Source: Candolleomyces eurysporus
Taxonomy: Eukaryota > Basidiomycota > Agaricomycetes > Agaricales > Psathyrellaceae
DNA length: 64,000 bases
NCBI GenBank assembly: GCA_027579435.1
Contig: JANBPK010001052.1
Location: forward strand, 32,940-96,939
Direction: 5' to 3'
Under the pieces are notes generated by a model. The model searched no databases and had not been told where the DNA came from. It saw only the letters and a program-made list of their open reading frames with translations. Each line of letters starts with the position of its first letter. The first letter of the stretch is position 1. The position numbers and the translations under genes were made by a program. Positions 1 to 11,658 of this stretch are shown here, one piece after another.

Positions 1-2757
1 CTAGCACGGCTGAAGACCACCTTGGGATAGCGGATGCTGTCACTTCGCAAGTCGTGGAAGTTCTACGTGTTGTGGAGAGGAAGAACGAGGAGGCGAAGAA
101 GAAGGTGATTGGTCCGGCCTTCTTGGTTTTTGCTTGGCTCTTATCAGCCCCAGGAAATGGCCTTCTTCGGAAAATTACTTCAAGATAGAGACCGTACCTA
201 CAACGATCGCCTGAAGGTGTGCATCTCTTCGCAACGATTTCACGGAGCATAATTTTGACTTCTATCAATACGTAGAACAAGCAGAAGGTCTATGACGTTC
301 CCTAGGCGTATCAGGCGCGTGTTAATGTTGTTTTACAGTATGACGACGATTGCCTAGAAGTTGAAGCATTCAGGCAGAAGCAAGTGCGCGCCCCTCTCTC
401 TGACCAATTCAAGCCGTGTGCTGATTGAGCTGGTTCAGGGTCGCACGACCGATGATAAGCATGCAGAACGAGCAGCGAAGCAGGCAGAGCAACAACGCAA
501 CGATATGCTCAACAGCAAGAAGTATGTTTCCATATTCTCGGCGAATCATATTGGCGATAACCAGCGTGCAGCGTCTATTTAATCTCTATTGCTATTGCCA
601 ACCAAGCAAAGGCCCGGTTCTATTCGAGTGACCTCCCTCGCTTAGAAGACGTCAGTTCTTGATTGCTAACCTTCTCAGACCGGAATGATGTTGACAATAC
701 CTCCAGGAATTCCGTAAGGGAAAGCTTTCATTTAATCTTGGGTCATTGTGAATGAATCGTGGGCACGACAGAGGGCTTGCAAACACGCTTAGTCCAGAGA
801 CTGACAAAGATCCTACTTCACTGCCAACAACTCCAACAAGGTCATCTCGACAGTCTCAAATCAAGGGTAGCAGCCGTCGAGACTCGGCTGAATGCCGTGA
901 ACCCTGCGCAGGACGAAGCTTTGTTCGCTACTCATAATGCGCGTCCGTTCACTGCTCCTTCGGATTGGAAGTTCGAACCCTGTTCTGGTCACTACGATAC
1001 GGTAAGCAGCATGGGTCTCTGCGTTGAATGGCTTGGACTTATCGGAGGCGATTGTAGGATGCGATGAGCATCGATCCTGTCCCGAAGGTATTTATCCAGA
1101 ACAAGCTGCGGAAGTGCAAGGAGAAGCTTCAGGAGCTTCAGCCTATCATCACTTCACAGAGTGCGTCTTTCATTGTACGCCTCGTTCGACATGCATTCAC
1201 CTTTGTGATCAATGCGACTGTAGAAGGAGAAGCTGCGCAGACAGTGCGTAGTATTGAGAACTACCGACCCGATCACTCCGTCGGCACGGTAGATGACCTT
1301 ACAGACGTAAGAATCGCTCGACTGGCTCAATGCCATAGAGTTCTAACCATTAATGCCAATTCGTAGAGATTCCTAGAAGCACAGCACCAACTGTCGCTGT
1401 ATCTCACCTCGGAGCACATACTGAAGGTGGAGATTGAGACCATAGTTGCTGCAGTGGGAGGTACGGCGCCCCACTTAGCTTCCTGGCCGTTATACTGAAT
1501 CTATCTATATCTGTTCAGCCGACGAAGGGGGGGCGGAGTCCTCATCAATTCAAGAGCTCCTCATTCTCCATTCCGACCCAGTGTGGTTACTGCAAGGTTA
1601 GCTTCAAATTATCATTTTATCGACCAGCGGTTTCCTCACCCTTTGGAAATTTTACAGTCGTCGATCTGGGGTCTTAGCAAACAAGGGAAGACATGTAAAA
1701 GCTGTGGTATCTCCGTGCACACGAAGTGTGAACTCAAGGTTCGCGCGCTGTCCGTTCTATCGCCGGCGCAATGGGACTCATTTCGCGTCGTAGATTCCAG
1801 CCAATTGTGGGCAACCTGACGAGCCTTCCTCGGCGCCCTTGACGAGAAGCAATACGACCGCCACGACAGCATCTCGAGTGAGCCTTGCCCGTATGTGTCA
1901 CTGTCAGATTATTATCTTTGCGCCGGTTACGTGGAGTGAGATGTTGATGATTTTGGGTTTTTGGTTCAGCTACGATGTCATCGGTCTCGTCGAGGGTGCA
2001 GCCCCCGACTGCGTCCTCGTTCGTAAAGGAACCTCATTCGGACGAAGTTTCTATCGCCGAATCTCATCCGACGGCCCGGGTCTTGTTCAGCTTCAAAGCG
2101 AGCTCTGAGTTTGAGCTTGCTGTACGAGGTTTGTTTCTTCCATCTCTATTGGCAAGTGCGCTATTACGAAACTTTTTTGCTCGTGCAGAGGGCCAGATCG
2201 TTCATGTCGTCGAAGAAGACGATGGTTCGGGCTGGGTCAAGGTTATGGATGATGGCGGAGAAACTGGTTTGGTGCCTGCAACCTACATCGAAGAGACCGA
2301 TGCGGTGCCGGCACCTGGACCTGCCTCAGCTCCAACACCGGGTAGAGCTCAGCAAGGATCAGGAGAGCAAGGTCCGTATCGCGTTCTAACCCCCCCGCGA
2401 ATGTGCTTCTTCGTGGTATTGATGATCTTTTGTCCGCCGCAGTGCGCGCTCTGTACCCATACCAAGCCCAGGGCGCAGATGAAATTTCGCTCAAGGAAGG
2501 TGATATTCTAGAACTCTCGAGCGGTCTCCACGGTGGAAAGAATTACGGTGAAGGTTGGTGGGAAGGTGAGTTGTTGACTTTGGTGATCGTAATCGGCTTG
2601 GATGTGTCTCATCACAATTACTCGAAAGGCTATAACTCGAGGGGACAGAAGGGTATTTTCCCTAGTAATTATGTGAGTTTTCAGTGGGAGAGTGATAACC
2701 ATCCGGCCGTTGTTTTACTCATCGATTAATTCTCACAAACAGGTCGAGGTTCTATAG
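1..2757 (+). CDS. BZZ1: Bzz1-like F-BAR, C1 and double SH3 protein, 3' part
   Basis: Spliced gene entering from the left edge; the start codon and N-terminal F-BAR are outside the window. Visible in order: remaining F-BAR helices (1-104, 154-216, a 12-base exon at 276-287, then from 339 on, with FRQKQ and an Ala/Glu/Gln-rich helix encoded around 445-520); a C1 zinc-binding domain (about 1540-1740, with HQF, a CGYC pair, a CKSC pair and a final HTKC); SH3-1 (about 2070-2310, start ARVLFSF, end VPATYIEE); SH3-2 (about 2440-2757, ALYPYQAQ, WWEG, GIFPSNYVEVL). The last intron splits NY from VEVL and the stop is TAG at 2755-2757. In yeast Bzz1 works with Las17/WASP in actin patches and endocytosis; the C1 domain agrees with filamentous-fungal Bzz1. 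Exon borders in 520-1540 are approximate. Function is by family. Confidence 0.85.
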
Positions 2758-3623
2758 TTTTGGCACGAGTTCTCGTTCGATGTTTGATTTTGAGAGATCA
2801 ATTGATTATGCCCCGTATGGATCAGAATGTTCTTTCGTGGGATTGAGAAGCGCGCTGCCGATGGAATGTTTTGTTCTACGATGGTCGAAGAAGTGGTAGA
2901 TCATCCAACTAGGGGCAGTAAACGCATGGAGCGGGTGGAGAGTTGGTCCTGATCGACAAAGGCGAGATCGTCCTGGACGAGGATGGTTCGGCAATGCGCG
3001 CAACTGGCTTGAAATTTTCATGAGTAAGAGTCATCGCTAACATTAGACGCCTGGGGGTAGTGCGGCGATGCACGTGTATGGTCGAGCGCTTGGCCAGCCT
3101 ATCACAAGATTCTAGTCGCGACAATATCCGGTAAAGCGCCGGGGGTGGTACGTTGTCTTCAATGTGGACTCCGCTTTCGAACTATTCTTGAACAAATGTC
3201 GATGAGTATCAAGTTGAAATGTGGTAATTGGGGAGCCCGAATTGAATTAACATTGAATGGTATCAGTGCGTAACGAAGGATGCTCCAGCTCCACGAGGTG
3301 TAATAATTGTTGACTCGCCTCGTTTTCAGCTGTAATGAATCAAAAGGATGGCAGCTGACTTTTTACTTCAGATCGAAAAAGGAATTTGATAAGCACCGAC
3401 ATGCGACTCGATCATACTTGGCCGGGATAGAAGGGAAAAAAATCCGCCCGTCGAGCTATCCAGCCCTGGAATGATGTCTCCTCCCACATGAAGGCGTCTA
3501 GGTGTTTTGGTACTCATCTAGAACGAAATCGCTCCTCAGATCGTTACCCACGGACAAAGGCTCTTTTTCCCGGAATTTCCCCCACCCCCGATAAACTTGG
3601 AGCGGATTGGGGATTCAAAAAGG
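2758..3623. other. Intergenic, nothing recognised
   Basis: This holds the 3' flank of the Bzz1-like gene and the upstream region of the secreted-protein gene. Short open frames on both strands have no recognisable domain and no consistent splicing. Confidence 0.6.
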
Positions 3624-3630
3624 TATAAAA
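3624..3630 (+). promoter_or_regulatory. TATA box of the secreted SH3-like gene
   Basis: TATAAAA lies 88 bases before the ATG at 3718. A C/A-rich leader (many CAACCA/CAGCA words) follows, typical of a strongly expressed fungal gene. Confidence 0.7.
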
Positions 3631-3717
3631 GGGCTACCTCAAAATTCAGGACCGGCACTCGACTCGAGCACAACCAACCAGTCAAACACCCCTCGCAGCA
3701 ACAACCAGCACAGCACA

Positions 3718-4166
3718 ATGAAGCTTTCCGCTGCTTTGCTCCTTGCACCTTTGGTCCTCCTCGCCTCTGCGGCTCCCAACGCGAACCCCGCGACCGCCGA
3801 AGAGGCCGTCAAGGAGAAGATTGCTGCTATCAGCGTCAGGGAGGCGGCCCCCGTCCAGTTGCACGCGCGTGCTCCGGTTACTGGCACTGTTAATGCGAAC
3901 AATGTCAGGTACCGACGATGCGCGAGGACCTCTTGCGAGGCTATCGGCCAGTACCACAATGGCCAGAGGATTACTATTACGTGCCGAGTTCGAGGCGAAA
4001 GCATCAACGGATGGGAGTAAGTCCTTCAACCACCCTTCTTCCGCTTTCTTTGACAGAGTGCTGATAATTTCTCTTCTTCTTTAGCTGGTGGGACAAGATG
4101 AGCAACGGCTACTACATCTCCGACTACTACGTCTCCTGGACCGGAGGCGTTCCCGACATTTGCTGA
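3718..4166 (+). CDS. Small secreted SH3-like (SH3b) protein
   Basis: Two exons, 3718-4016 and 4085-4166, with a 68-base GT-AG intron; about 126 residues. The start ATG opens a clear signal peptide (MKLSAALLLAPLVLLASAA). A pro-like stretch ends near HARAP, and the mature domain follows: NVRYRRCARTSC, GQYHNGQRITITCRV, GWDWWDKM, GYYISDYYVSW, ending PDIC. This pattern (N-x-R-x-x-x-x-T-S-C, then G-x-x-I-x-I-x-C) is that of bacterial-type SH3 domains found in secreted fungal proteins. Cysteines sit at the beta-strand ends and at the C-terminus, which suggests disulphides. Small secreted SH3b-like proteins in soil fungi are thought to act on cell walls or as effectors; that role is inference. A TATA box lies 88 bases upstream. 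Confidence 0.85.
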
Positions 4167-5610
4167 AGAATCTTGCGCTAGCTGCGCCAAATTTCGGCCT
4201 AGTTTGCAAAGACCAAGAATGGACTATGTATGGGATTTCGGATAAAAGAGAAAATTAGTATTACATGAATTGTAGTGGATCTATTCTATGTTGTTCGAAT
4301 TGCAGATGATATATTCTGATCAGTGATGCCTCGGACGAATTTGGCGAGTTCGGTGGCAACTCGAAAGATTCCGTCAAAGATTCAATGGCCATTGCCTCCG
4401 TGTTGCGATCAATTCTTGAGAAGTGGCTGAGGACTCCTTGCAGACCGAGTCTTCGCCGGCCCTTGCCATGTCTTTCTTCACGAGTTCCACTTGGACCGGG
4501 CGCCTCGACAAATTTCATCCAAAGCCTTAAAATGGAGTGTTGGATTGTGATTGCCGCGTATGAGCGCCTTCCTTTGTTTGGCCTGGATCCCTAATGCAAA
4601 GGCGACTTTCACTGCCTGAGCAAGGTCGACTCCTGCAGTCTCTCTTTAGGTNAATCCGTGCNCGTGTTGTTTCTTCACAAGAAAGNCATNCCCATGAGAA
4701 AGCCTTTACCAGAGACTCTATTAGGAAGCAGGAANCATGTCGGTTCCGGTCNATTTTTCCTNNGCGAGGATGGACGTCGACAGCCCTAGCGAAGCACNGG
4801 AAATAGGTCCCTCTNCGCCGGNTTTTCCTTTTGGGTGTTATCACTCTACAGGTCTAAATTCACTAATCCCTGTTCTGGTATAGCACACCCAGCCGTTGAA
4901 GGTGGTGGTGAGAGCACTTCAGGTATCCGGCACTCGTTGACGTAGTATAATAGCCTTGAAATGAATCTACCAGGTTGATTTTATGTCCGTATATGACTGA
5001 ATTCGAGATGGTACAGGATCAACTCATGCTGAAGTTTCACCCTTCGGTCGGCTCGAAAACATCACTTTCGCGTAAGGCTCTCACCTTTTGACACTCACAT
5101 GGAATCGCAGTCTTAACAAGTCTCAACGAACGTACGGTTCTCCAAACCAATTTGGCACGCGGTTCAGCTGCTGAGCCCGGTTGAACTGGAGCGCACAGAA
5201 CAAGCTACAGACCAGGAGCAGTGCGGGATCAGCAGAGGGTTAGCTCGCTTGGCCATTCCGTCGAATACGCAACGACCTTCTGTCAAGTAGATTCGAAGTG
5301 TCTGGGGACCAAGTGTGTTTACCTGATTTCCGAACAGATGCCAATTTGCGTGGCTAACGTGTCGTTGCTTTTTCAAGGCATGCCAATGTCAGACTCTACG
5401 TTTTGAATAGAGACAGACATTGTGTTTTCAATGTATCCGCCTTACGGCGGGTTAGTGCAGCGCAATGTTTCGGGCCAGACATCGCATCTTTCTCCTACGT
5501 GGATTCAGTCAACCTGCTAACTAAAGCGCCACGTTGCCGAATCTTGATGGCTGATTGATCGATGGCGATAATCTTTCATCGCGACCACCACGACCTCAAT
5601 CCCTCCCAGC
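4167..5610. other. Intergenic with a low-quality patch (4652-4822)
   Basis: No gene is supported. Eleven N characters are packed between 4652 and 4822, showing poor base calling there. The last 60 bases before 5611 are shared with the region before the duplicated F-box copy at 7373, so the duplication includes the proximal promoter. Confidence 0.6.
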
Positions 5611-6689
5611 ATGGAGCAAACACCTGCAAACCCAATGAGTTTTGCTGACTTACCTGAAGACATTGGTAGACTGATCTTCGAGCTTGTAGCGTACTCGGAT
5701 TACAAAACTGGCTCATCGTGCGCCCAGGTATCGAAAACGGTGAAGTCATGGTGAGTGCCCCTACCGCGTTGATTCTTGCTGGAAGTTTGACACACTTCAT
5801 TTGAAGGGTGGAGCCCGTCCTTTACCGTTACATCATTATTCGGAATCCGAGCGCAATCAAGAATCTCTACCACATCATACGGGACACAAAGTCGACCAAA
5901 CCACCAGATTTCTTTGCGGCACATGTCAAGTCCCTTGTTATCATCAACTCACCTTGCGATCCGCACCTCCCAGCTATCTACAAGGCATGTAGGGGTGTTC
6001 AGTATCTGGCGCTTTGGAACTTGAGGGAATACATGCCAGCCAAGTCCGATGAAACGGTCGAAAACTTGCGCGCAGTGATGTTCCCACCTGAGTCGCCGCG
6101 TGCACGAGTCCTTGTATCCCCCGACGCGCTCTCGCCACGTCGTCTCTCAATCACCTCCCACATTTTCCCTCCAGACCGGCTGCATTTTAGGCACTCTCTT
6201 TTCAGGGATGTGACACACTTCGACCTGGTTTGGCCAGTGGAGACGCCGCTCAGATGGGAGACGTTAGGTGACATGGCGAATCTCACGCATATGTCCTTCG
6301 ACCCTATCAGCAAGGATAGCTACTTGGAACTTGTGAAGAAGATTATATCTTCTTGTCCCCAATCGTTACGGGTCTTCATCATCTGGGTTGACTCCATTAG
6401 CGATCAGATTGAGGAGTCGGAGGAGACGTCGGCCCGACTAATGGGGGATCTAGCACCTATTCATAACGGTGAAGCTGACCCTCGGGCAGTCATAGCGTAT
6501 ATGGGGTTTGGTTCGCCTGCCTTTCTGGACGCAATGATAACCGGCTGTATCAGCGAATACATGGTCGTCCGCATCCATGACGACCTGTTGTGTGACTCAG
6601 CTGGAATGTCTGTTGGAAAGGACTTTTGGACGCTGGCAGAGGAGACGATCGAAGTGCGTCGCCGAAGGGCACAGCGAGCACGAAGGTAG
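5611..6689 (+). CDS. F-box-like protein
   Basis: Two exons, 5611-5750 and 5807-6689 (56-base GT-AG intron whose donor splits a TGG codon), about 340 residues. The ATG gives MEQTPANPMSFADLPEDIGR, and the next residues (LIFELVAYS, then CAQVSKTVKSW) are the F-box helix pattern of basidiomycete F-box proteins, which dock onto Skp1 in SCF ubiquitin ligases. The remainder is the usual unclassified leucine-rich body (VQYLALWNL, LTHMSFDP, LRVFIIWV). It ends in a basic tail of alternating Arg. The gene is intact, unlike its tandem copy at 7373. The substrate cannot be told. Confidence 0.75.
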
Positions 6690-7372
6690 AAATTATCTTG
6701 CTCGATAGGGATTCCACTTTATTCAATTATTCTTATGCATCTATGACTTTGATTCTTCGAAATTTTGTGACAATGGGCCAATATAGTAAAAGTAAAGATA
6801 AGCTGCAGTTTTTATAGCCTCGCAATGATAACCTCCGTTAGTAGCAAACCTAGTAGGCTAATGTTCGTGCGTCTGCGCCTGGCTGCTTGTTGAGTTGAGG
6901 GTGACGTGACTTACACCGTGCTCTACACACAGTATACCGTGTTCTAAGCAGCTCGTAAGCCAATTGACTATGTATGTTTCTGTGACGGTGGCTTTTTCAG
7001 CTCAAATACTCTCACAGCTCCTGCTCCGTTAAACGTAGTTATCTTGGCAGCAAGCTTTCAGATTCTAGATGAGCGTAGGCTTGTCTACACGGTTTGCGGC
7101 AGCTTGTACTGAAATACCACCTTTCAGTTTATTCCAATACGTTACTTTCTGACTTCCCTTTCTCAATTAGACTTGGGCCTTTCCCTCAAATTTACATGCA
7201 CTGTGGAAGGGCTCAATACAATTAAATGAAATTGGTACCAGACGTCAGATTCACTCCGGGACGCATTCAGACGCTCCGTCAAGCGCTCACGCTGGGAATA
7301 GCCTGAGTGATGACTGATCAACTGATGGTGATAATCTTTCATTGCGACCACCACGATCCCTGTCCCCCTAGC
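6690..7372. other. Spacer between the tandem F-box copies
   Basis: AT-richer spacer with no supported gene. Its last 65 bases are clearly homologous to 5546-5610, before the intact copy, and mark the left border of the duplicated promoter. Confidence 0.6.
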
Positions 7373-8365
7373 ATGGAGCATTCACCTGCAAACTCACTGA
7401 GTTTTCTTGATATACCTGAAGACGTCGGGAGACCGATCTTCGAGCTTGCAACATGCTCGGGTCACGAAACTTAACCCAACTGCGTCGATTCTTGTTAATT
7501 TTTTTTTACAGTTCAATCGGAGGGTAGAGCCCGTTCTTTATCGTTGCATCATAATACGGAATTCATACGCAACCGAAAGTCTCTACCGCGTCATCCGAGA
7601 CCCCAAGTCGACCAAACCGCTCGATTTCCCTGCGGCACATGCCAAATCCCTTGTGATCATCGACCGACGTTCCGATCCGCACCTACTAACTATCTATCAG
7701 GCATGTAGTGGTGTTCAATACCTGGCCCTCTGGAACTTGGGTGAACTCGTTCCTGCTGAAGCAGCGTTGGACAACTTGCGCGCAGTTGTGCCAACAGCGT
7801 CCCGGGTTTCGCCCAATTCCTTGCCACGCCGGTTCTCAATCAGCTACCGCATTTTCCCTCCAGACTAACTGCATTTCACGCACTCCCTATCCAGGAACGT
7901 GTCGCACCTCGATTTGGTCTGTCCAGGGGAAACTCCACTGAAATGGGAGACGTTGGGCGAAATGACGAACCTTACGCATACGTTGTTCGACCCCGTCACC
8001 AAGGAGAGCCGCCAGGGTCTTACTAAGAGGATTTTATCTTCTTGTCCACCATATTTACGGGTCTTCATAATCTGGGTTAACTCTTTTCAGGATTCGATCC
8101 AAGAGCACGAGGAGACTTTGATCCGGACACTGCTGGAAGATCTTGCGCCAATTCATAATGGTGACGTTGATCCAAGAGCTGTCATATCATATATGCGGTT
8201 TGGCCCAGAGGATTTCGATTCAGGATGATGCTCCGTACCGGCGAGCACATGATTGTCCGCTCACATGAAGCTGCGTTGCATGATTCGGCTAGGAGGGGAA
8301 TGGAAGGGACTTTGGACACAAGCGGAGGATATGATCGAAGCGCTGCGTCGAAGAGCGCGGTATTT
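7373..8365 (+). pseudogene. Broken tandem copy of the F-box gene
   Basis: Collinear with 5611-6689: ATG and SFLDIPEDVGRPIFEL, then VEPVLYRCIIIRN, VQYLALWNL, LRVFIIWVN and PIHNGDVDPRAV. Lesions: exon 1 loses homology after 7465, where the sequence for QVSKTVKSW is missing; TAA at 7866-7868 replaces the Arg codon (CGG in the intact copy) after FPPD; near 8220 the frame shifts, so the residues matching the C-terminal third continue in another frame, and a second shift follows near 8300. It cannot make the full product. Confidence 0.85.
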
Positions 8366-8463
8366 TGCTTCTAAATCACTTGTTCTCCAGCTCAGCTCAG
8401 CTATCCATGTATATATACAATATCGGATTCTTCTTTGGAAACTCATAGCGATAGATGAATAAA

Positions 8464-9560
8464 TTACACGTAAGCTGCACTTCCTATATGAACAGACACA
8501 CCACACGATCTTCTGAGCACTTCAACTATCTTCGAGCTCTCATGCTCCTCGTTTTGTTTCTTAAAGACATCCTTGTATGTCACCACCACACTCTTCAGGG
8601 AGTCTTGTGGCTGGTCAAGCAGCGTTTGGGGACTGCAATCTTCTGATAATGCCGACGTGCAGCTAAATAATATACAATTTTTTGACCAGATAAGCAACCA
8701 CTCCATGCCAACGTCGACGGAGAGCTCGAGAACTCGAGTACTTGGAGGTGTGGCAAGCAGATGGAGGCGTCCAGATCCTTCCCTGATCTTGATATTAGAT
8801 TCAATTGCTAGAGCCAAGTCTCGGAAGAGTTCCGAGCCACTGCAATCGCTGTAGACTCCTCCAAACATTGTAGGCGGCATCACTGTGACATTCTCAAGAG
8901 TGAGGTGGGTGGGCGAGATACATGACAGCAGATTGAAGAGCTGGTCGCGGTAAACGAACGCACGACAAGGTTCGAGCGACTTGAGTTCGATAGCCTTTCG
9001 CTCCCCCTCGAAGGAGTGGAAGAAAGGAAGGAGGTCTGTATTGATATCCCAGGGCTCCATCCCAAATGCCCTTGGTTCGGCCGAACTATCAGCAAACTCA
9101 ATCTCGAGATTCTCTAGATGCGGTACGTCCAAGAACGGAAGAAAGTTGATGGGCCAGTTGGGCGACATATTCTAGATACGAAGAGTATGTACCCTGGAAG
9201 AGGGAACGGTGATCGGTGAATCTCTGAGCCATAATCTCTTTGTCATAGTACAATTCAGTACCTTGGCCATCGAGAGTCAGAATCTCCAGGTTAGAACAAT
9301 GCTGTCGGAGGTTCAGGAGGTGACTTCCCAATCAGACTAGAGAGCCTGGTCGGATATACAGAGGTAGTTCGTCGGCTAGAGGCCCGTCGAAGGCATGTGA
9401 GGAGTACGCCGTCGGGAGACAAAGCCCAAAAGATTTGATGTTAAGTGGTAAGTGTTGAAAGATTGAATTCCCAGGGTCGGTTGATTCGTCCCATTGATTC
9501 ATGATCTCCCACTGAGAGATCTGAGAGAACTCCAGGGGATCCCGTGCGTCGCCAAAAGCT
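8464..9560 (-). pseudogene. Broken F-box/leucine-repeat-like gene
   Basis: The longest open part (8464-9168) reads as a leucine-rich C-terminal region of an F-box family protein (LPFLDVPHLENLEIEFADSS, ISPTHLTLENV, LRRSCGVSVHIG). Upstream the reading continues with LEILTLDGQ, a possible 68-base intron (about 9207-9274), and further back WEIMNQWDEST and LPLNIKSF. Two in-frame stops interrupt it: TAG at 9172-9174 (the family pattern there suggests RIQNM, so CAG to TAG) and TGA near 9338-9340. No start or F-box is found before 9560. It is from a different F-box subfamily than the gene at 5611. Confidence 0.7.
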
Positions 9561-9797
9561 ACTTAGGCAAGGGCCGTGAACATATAGCAAAGGGGACTTC
9601 TTTCGCTAATTTCATAATGGGCGAAATCTGATTAGCTATGGTAGAGATGCATGTACATGCGACTGGCATACAAAAGAATATTCATGGTACGGAGGGTCCC
9701 TGGACTATATGTTTTGGCATGGCCATGTCAAATCGATCACTAAGTAGATGAATTATCACTCCCTCCGACCACACGAGACATTCAGGACCGGCAAGAT

Positions 9798-11658
9798 TCA
9801 CGTATTCACAGGCTTCAGGGTACTAACGTTGACCTCCGTTGCATAGGTTTGCAGCACCTGGCACAAGATATCGTAGACCAATCCGATTTTCATTTCAGAG
9901 AGGTCGCGTGCGACGTCCTAAACAGCTCGGGTGCATTAGTATCAAAGAAGGCACTTAATGGAGACGGGTAAGCGGCAGACTAACTTCAACAGGAACGTCG
10001 GGGTTCAAGCATCCTTTGAGCCACCCTTTCAGCTGGACGGCATCTGATTGAATCTGGGCCAAGTCGTAGTGAGTAGTCATGAGGGAAGGTTGCCACCGTC
10101 GTATAATGACTGTGTTGCTTACGGAGCTCCAAATCCTCATAATCATTCCAAGCTGAGTGGCTATGGTGTGCACTTCTTGTTGTATGGCGTTCACGTCCGT
10201 CTTCGATTGGGCTAGTGCATCCCTCTTCCTCCCCAGGACCTCTAGATTCTCCTTCGCTGTCCTCAATTCGTTCTTCGAAGCTTCTAGTATGAAGAAAGGG
10301 GTGTTAATCGTCTGCAGTCAATTTCGATATTCAATTGTGGAATGACTGACTCGTATGGAATAAATCATCTATTCCCTTACCACTCAGGGCGGTGCCCAAA
10401 AAACAGAAAGCCTTCAGTTTAGATAATTAACATGGCTGAATTGTGAGAAAAGTTTGGCAACCTGGGTCAGAGCGCAACATACGTACAACACGAGCGGCGG
10501 GCAACATGCCAGATACACATCTGGCCCCGGCAACCCATCCAATGCCGCCGCCTATCGTGAAGCTCACGGCGGCGACACCAAACAAGGTAGAGACCTGCGG
10601 GAACACGAACAAAGGCTCAGTTCGGTGGGACAGTAAGAGGGGGTGCATCCTACAACCTGTGCTTTGAGTTTGTCAAGTTTTATCTGAACGCTCCTGATGT
10701 GTTCTTCCGCGGTTTTAATAGTGACATCGATATCGACCGTGGTAGTCAAACAATCCACATCCCGTTCGAGTTCTTCGGAAAGGATCTTAACGGCATTCAA
10801 AAGTTCGCTGAACTTTGCGCCGAGCTCAGTAGCCCTCTTTTCAGTGTCGGCCATATCCTACAAGAATTCATGGAAAGAACTTGAATCACGGTGCACAAAA
10901 TTGGAATAGAACACGACGAGGGACGACATCACGTACTTTCAGCAACACGTTGATCGATGCTTCGATGAGCTGCATGGTTTTGTTGGCCCGTTTGCGAGTC
11001 TCCTCAAAGGACTCCATCTCCGTTCTAGGATCTTCAATAATCTTGCACAACTTCTCCAACTTCTCTGGTACTTCGTGCGCGTAGCCTGGAAGACACTATC
11101 AGTGAGAATCGAGTCCAAATTCAAATCTCCCGGACACTTACGCTCTGCATAGCACTTTCCGGTCGAAGCAATGTTCTTCGATTCAGTGATGAGCTGTCGA
11201 AACGTCTACACATGGATCAATGTGATCAGTGGGTGCGACGAGTGAACAGGGAAAGTACAATGATACTAGTCACCTCGTGGTATTGGCGCCATGTTGAAGC
11301 ATACTCCACGATGGATCCGTCCTCGCGGGCGTATTTGTGGGAGTCGATCTTTAGCAATAGCCTGTATGCGCGCTCAAACGAGGTGTCAAGTTTGTTGGTA
11401 GTGTTCGCCAGATCGCTGATCTCATCGACGATTTTTTGACCGGCCGTGCCTTGGAAAGCACCAACCACAACTTTGGTGACGTCGAGTTTGCCATTGTTCA
11501 CGGCATCGTTCTTGAGACTGCTGAGCTCAATNGGGTGGGTAGTCTCGCTCCTCGGGGAGCTGTCCATGGTCGCTGAAAACGAGGACAAGGATTTCATTGA
11601 CGAACTTTGCAAGAGCGTCATTCCATTCTATCCCAGGATCGCTCTCCGCGTGCGTCAT
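9798..11658 (-). CDS. ClyA/HBL-like alpha-pore-forming-type protein, copy 1
   Basis: Nine exons read from the minus strand: 11658-11274, 11205-11142, 11085-10937, 10857-10657, 10594-10487, 10411-10381, 10283-10123, 10053-9985, 9917-9798; all introns GT-AG, stop TGA at 9798-9800. N at 11532 is an extra character: without it exon 1 stays in frame. Architecture: N-terminal helical part with VTKVVVGAFQG and REDGSIVEY; a long amphipathic helix (EKLEKLCKII, ETRKRANKTMQLIEASINV); a second coil (TELGAKFSEL, ILSEELERDV); a central hydrophobic, Gly-rich segment (VAAVSFTIGGGIGWVAGARC); then a return coil (TAKENLEVLGRKRDALAQSK) ending in IWSSV and a helical tail. Coil, hydrophobic hairpin, coil is the layout of the ClyA/HBL/Nhe alpha-pore-forming toxin fold; homology is inferred from layout only. 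No signal peptide is seen. A true cytoskeletal or membrane-remodelling coiled-coil protein is the main alternative. Confidence 0.6.
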
